Made by a program: the position numbers and the translations under genes
Shown here: positions 4,168 through 5,831 of the stretch, one piece after another
Layout: each line of letters opens with the position of its first letter
How positions within the stretch are numbered: position 1 is the first letter of the stretch
Assembly: GCA_030452365.1 (NCBI GenBank)
Contig: JAKDMK010000173.1
Coordinates: forward strand, 1 to 5,831
Direction: 5' to 3'
Source of the DNA: Nitrococcus sp.
Lineage (GTDB): Bacteria; Pseudomonadota; Gammaproteobacteria; Nitrococcales; Nitrococcaceae
DNA: 5,831 nt
The notes under the pieces: generated by a model
Database searches by the model: none
The model's input: only the letters and a program-made list of their open reading frames with translations
What the model was told of the DNA's origin: nothing

Positions 4168-4562
4168 TATTCCGCGAGCTTGCGCTCTAAGTTTGCGCGG
4201 CTGATGCGCCGGCCGTTCACCATGAACGAATGCCGGTAGCCGCCTTTGGCGGTTTTGATGGCATTGACGGTGATCGCGGTGCCGTCGTCCAGGAGGAACG
4301 TGCGCCGGGGCACTCGCGTGTCGGCTATCAGTTGCGCTGTGGATTGAATCGGCTCGCGACTACCGGTAGTTGGCTCTACCCGATCTCGGGATGGATTACT
4401 ACCGGTAGTTAGCTGCGCTACCAGATAGGTTATCGCCTGCGCCCGAGTGCCTGGCATGGCGTCGAGCGCCGCGACGATCTGCGGTGCGAGATAGACCTCG
4501 ATGCGCTGCTTGTCCGTCCTGGCACGGAAGCGCCGCTGATTTTCGGCTCGGGATGCGCGCAT
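4167..4562 (-). CDS. Ribbon-helix-helix (RHH) DNA-binding protein with embedded palindromic sites
   Basis: A 131-residue basic protein. A positively charged N-terminus (RASRAENQRRFRARTDK) leads into an RHH-like unit: strand RIEVYL at residues 20-25, helix APQIVAALDAM, and helix TRAQAITYLVAQL ending near 51. RHH proteins dimerise and insert the paired strand into the DNA major groove; they act as repressors, antitoxins or partition factors. A linker (52-80) contains TTGS twice (52-55 and 65-68), each encoded by the palindrome ACTACCGGTAGT. The C-terminal part (about 85-131, TFLLDDGTAITVNAIKTAKG, GYRHSFMVNGRRISRANLER) is small and beta-rich, and I do not recognise it. The start is ATG 4562 with GGGGA about seven bases upstream on the minus strand. 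The leader carries two further palindromes, so it is probably autoregulated. No toxin, ParA or Rep gene adjoins it. Confidence 0.7.
   Translation of the reverse strand: MRASRAENQRRFRARTDKQRIEVYLAPQIVAALDAMPGTRAQAITYLVAQLTTGSNPSRDRVEPTTGSREPIQSTAQLIADTRVPRRTFLLDDGTAITVNAIKTAKGGYRHSFMVNGRRISRANLERKLAE
4359..4370. repeat. Palindrome site 2 (ACTACCGGTAGT), inside the RHH gene
   Basis: A perfect copy inside the RHH coding region, encoding TTGS at residues 65-68. It lies 39 bases from site 3, nearly the same spacing as the leader pair. Confidence 0.8.
4398..4409. repeat. Palindrome site 3 (ACTACCGGTAGT), inside the RHH gene
   Basis: A perfect copy encoding TTGS at residues 52-55, in the same reading frame as site 2 and 13 codons away, just after the RHH fold. 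Confidence 0.8.
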
Positions 4563-4580
4563 GGTGTGTTCCCCATAATT

Positions 4581-4592
4581 GCTTCCGGTAGT
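4581..4592. promoter_or_regulatory. Palindrome site 4 (GCTTCCGGTAGT), in the RHH gene leader
   Basis: Ten of 12 bases match the consensus palindrome. It lies about 20 bases before the RHH start codon on the minus strand, between the likely promoter and the ribosome binding site, and is preceded by AATT as is site 5. It is a good place for an autorepressor to bind. Confidence 0.6.
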
Positions 4593-4620
4593 AGTACGAT
4601 AGCCTATACCGCGGGGAATT

Positions 4621-4632
4621 GCTACCGGTAGC
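4621..4632. promoter_or_regulatory. Palindrome site 5 (GCTACCGGTAGC), in the RHH gene leader
   Basis: A perfect palindrome differing from the consensus at both outer bases in a compensating way, which keeps the symmetry. It is 40 bases from site 4. The pair brackets a TATAGGCTAT stretch on the minus strand that could be a -10 region. Confidence 0.65.
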
Positions 4633-4648
4633 TTTGGCAGGCCCTGCT

Positions 4649-4669
4649 GTCTACATAGCGTCTACATAG
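4649..4669. repeat. Tandem direct repeat GTCTACATAG near the tRNA
   Basis: GTCTACATAG occurs at 4649-4658 and 4660-4669 with an 11-base period, about one helix turn. It lies between the RHH leader and the 3' end of the tRNA, where arm-type sites of a tyrosine recombinase or further operator sites could be expected. No integrase gene is in the window. Confidence 0.55.
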
Positions 4670-4728
4670 TATCGGCGAGTATTTAGAAGAAAGCGGCATA
4701 AACAAGGAAAAGTCTTTTTAAATTTTGG

Positions 4729-4813
4729 TGGTGCCCGGACCGGGAGTCGAACCCGGATGCCTTGCGGCGAGGGATTTTAAGTCCCTTGCGTCTACCAATT
4801 CCGCCATCCGGGC
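4729..4813 (-). tRNA. tRNA-Leu(UAA)
   Basis: An 85-base class II tRNA read on the minus strand. The acceptor GCCCGGA (4813-4807) pairs with TCCGGGC (4739-4733), followed by A and an encoded CCA at 4731-4729. The anticodon stem AGGGA/TCCCT holds the loop CTTAAAA with anticodon TAA at 4779-4777. A long variable arm (CGCCGCAAGGCAT region) and the T-arm CCGGG-TTCGACT-CCCGG are present. It reads UUA and UUG codons. Its 3' end points left, towards the accessory region; tRNA 3' ends are common attachment sites for integrative elements. No second copy of its 3' end is visible in the window. Confidence 0.96.
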
Positions 4814-4839
4814 GCTTTTACGGCTCACTCAATCGAAGC

Positions 4840-4880
4840 TACAGTTACTCTTGGATACATTTATTCTATGATAAATGGAT
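4840..4880 (+). promoter_or_regulatory. AT-rich promoter region before msrA
   Basis: A short AT-rich stretch between the divergent tRNA and msrA genes contains TATGAT at 4867-4872 as a possible -10. No good -35 hexamer stands 16-18 bases upstream (GTTACT at 4844-4849 is a poor match). The assignment rests on composition and position. Confidence 0.3.
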
Positions 4881-4906
4881 TGATTCAGCAGCCCGCTGAC
4901 ACGTTC

Positions 4907-4913
4907 GGGAGGG
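4907..4913 (+). promoter_or_regulatory. Ribosome binding site of msrA
   Basis: GGGAGGG lies six bases before a TTG at 4920. An in-frame TAA at 4917-4919 directly precedes that TTG, so nothing further upstream can be the start. Confidence 0.75.
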
Positions 4914-4919
4914 TTTTAA

Positions 4920-5564
4920 TTGCTCCGTCGCCTCGCACAGTCGCTCGTCGCCGTTCTGATGCTGCTTGCCAGCATCGCGGTTGTTGCCGAAGATGGCGCC
5001 AACGGCTCTACGGCAAGTCATGGGTTAGCCACAGCCACGTTTGCCGGCGGCTGTTTCTGGTGCATGGAGCCACCGTTCGACAAACTCGATGGGGTGAAGT
5101 CCACTACATCCGGATATACGGGAGGACACCTAAAGAACCCGACCTACGAACAGGTCTCCGGCGGCGACACGGGCCACGCCGAGGCGATCCGCATTATTTA
5201 TGATCCTACCAAAGTCAGCTACCAAAAATTGCTGGATGTCTTTTGGCACAACATTGACCCGCTGGACGCTGGGGGCGCCTTCTGCGATCGCGGAGATCAA
5301 TACCGCAGCGCGATTTTCTACCACACGGCGGCACAAAAGCGCTTGGCCGAGGCGTCGAGGAACAAGCTTGAAGCAAGCGGGCGCTTCAAGGAGCCCATCG
5401 TCACCGAGATCGTGCCGGCTGGGCCATTCTACGCCGCCGAAGCATACCACCAGAACTATTACCGCAAGAACCCAATCCGGTACAAGTTCTACCGTTTCAC
5501 CTGCGGCCGTGACAGGCGATTGCAAGAGCTATGGGGCGATCAAGCCGAGCTGGCCCTGCCCTAA
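4920..5564 (+). CDS. msrA: Peptide methionine (S)-S-oxide reductase MsrA, exported form
   Basis: A 214-residue MsrA that reduces methionine-S-sulfoxide in damaged proteins. Residues 1-23 are a signal peptide (two Arg, hydrophobic core LVAVLMLLASIAVV, AVVA then ED at the likely cleavage site), so it probably works in the periplasm. The catalytic motif GCFWC has nucleophile Cys45. Other family marks are GYTGG (65-69), GHAE (85-88), DQYRS (126-130), Tyr134 and EAYHQNYY (174-181). Cys195 in YRFTCGRD, near the C-terminus, is the expected resolving cysteine; Cys48 and Cys122 are additional. The start is TTG, fixed by GGGAGGG six bases upstream and by the adjacent in-frame TAA. An internal ATG at codon 14 would destroy the signal peptide. 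It stands alone between the tRNA and a convergent gene. How an exported MsrA would be re-reduced is not visible here. Confidence 0.95.
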   Translation: MLRRLAQSLVAVLMLLASIAVVAEDGANGSTASHGLATATFAGGCFWCMEPPFDKLDGVKSTTSGYTGGHLKNPTYEQVSGGDTGHAEAIRIIYDPTKVSYQKLLDVFWHNIDPLDAGGAFCDRGDQYRSAIFYHTAAQKRLAEASRNKLEASGRFKEPIVTEIVPAGPFYAAEAYHQNYYRKNPIRYKFYRFTCGRDRRLQELWGDQAELALP

Positions 5565-5737
5565 CGCTGACTCGTACCCACAAGGCCACCGACATCAGTT
5601 GCGGTAGAAGCATACGGCGCAATACGCTGAATACCGGCCAGGGTATGGCATACAAGTAACGGTCTGAGCCCAATTCCCCCATTTCTTTAACCCCTCCCCC
5701 CTCATTTCCCTGCGTTTGGCACAAGTGTTCGGTAGAG

Positions 5738-5831
5738 CTAGGCGTACAGTGCCGCAATGCGGTTCCAGCTTACGTCCGCGCGCATTCCCCGGCGCTGCAT
5801 AACCGCCCAGTCAGGCGAGCGGAACAGTGCA
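5738..5831 (-). CDS. C-terminal end of a probable glycogen/starch synthase (partial)
   Basis: The minus strand from the window edge reads ALFRSPDWAVMQRRGMRADV, then SWNRIAALYA and TAG at 5740-5738. W-x-x-(L/M)Q-x-x-GM-x-x-D-x-SW-x-x-x-A-x-x-Y is the familiar tail of GT5 glycogen/starch synthases (GlgA). Only 30 residues are inside the window, so the call rests on that short tail. After the TAG the same frame continues LYRTLVPNAGK to a TGA at 5704-5702. LYR-x-L is exactly how these proteins normally end, which suggests the TAG replaced a sense codon such as CAG or GAG. The gene converges on msrA. Losing about a dozen terminal residues may be harmless, or the gene may be decaying; a sequencing error is also possible. 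Confidence 0.5.
   Translation of the reverse strand, partial: ALFRSPDWAVMQRRGMRADVSWNRIAALYA

Noticed and set aside
4156..4632. CRISPR array from the repeated ACTACCGGTAGT
   Set aside because: The repeats are only 12 bases, spacing ranges from 39 to about 200 bases, and some lie in a coding region; this is not CRISPR architecture.
5130..5525. Minus-strand open frame of 131 codons opposite msrA
   Set aside because: It is antisense to a complete, conserved MsrA gene and shows no motifs.
5670..5710. Pyrimidine-rich stretch before the convergent gene end
   Set aside because: It is striking by eye but shows no stem, repeat or known motif; it may only reflect local composition between convergent genes.

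Overview
The window is GC-rich bacterial chromosome, by eye around 60% G+C. Gene content fits a gammaproteobacterium or near relative: Shine-Dalgarno-led genes, a tRNA-Leu(UAA) with encoded CCA, a periplasmic MsrA, an ECF sigma factor with DGPF proteins, and HigA and HicBA modules. The species cannot be fixed from the sequence alone.

Left part (1-2609, all + strand) is a compact ECF42-type sigma module: two tandem YCII/DGPF-domain proteins, a DUF1428 (YbaA-like) protein, and a large ECF sigma factor with a TPR-like C-terminal extension. A sequence resembling the promoter described for ECF42 factors lies before the second DGPF gene. A long imperfect hairpin separates the DUF1428 gene from the sigma gene. 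Just after the sigma gene, about a dozen codons look like the N-terminus of a VOC/glyoxalase (PhnB-like) protein, a common fifth member of such clusters, which is then cut off.

Middle part (about 2680-4720) looks like a worn accessory island. It begins with the C-terminal remnant of a HigB/RelE-type toxin, with an internal stop, overlapping an intact HigA-type antitoxin. A gene-poor stretch with short repeats follows, then an intact hicB-hicA pair. Next are a minus-strand intrinsic terminator, a truncated phage- or plasmid-type gene ended by a probable Trp-to-stop change, and a minus-strand ribbon-helix-helix (RHH) protein. The RHH gene carries five copies (three perfect, two variant) of the 12-bp palindrome ACTACCGGTAGT in its leader, inside its coding region and at its stop codon. 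This self-contained regulator or centromere-like arrangement is the most novel signal here. A degenerate repeat flanks hicBA on both sides.

Right part (4729-5831): a minus-strand tRNA-Leu(UAA), whose 3' end faces the island and could have been its integration site; a secreted methionine sulfoxide reductase A on the + strand with a TTG start; and, on the minus strand, the last codons of what looks like a glycogen/starch synthase, apparently shortened by an in-frame TAG.

Working together: the left module is probably a stress- or metabolite-responsive sigma regulon acting on small DGPF enzymes or binding proteins. The island holds selfish or stabilising modules (an orphan antitoxin, HicBA, an RHH regulator with its sites) beside a tRNA. 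MsrA and the glycogen synthase tail are probably core genes flanking the insertion site.
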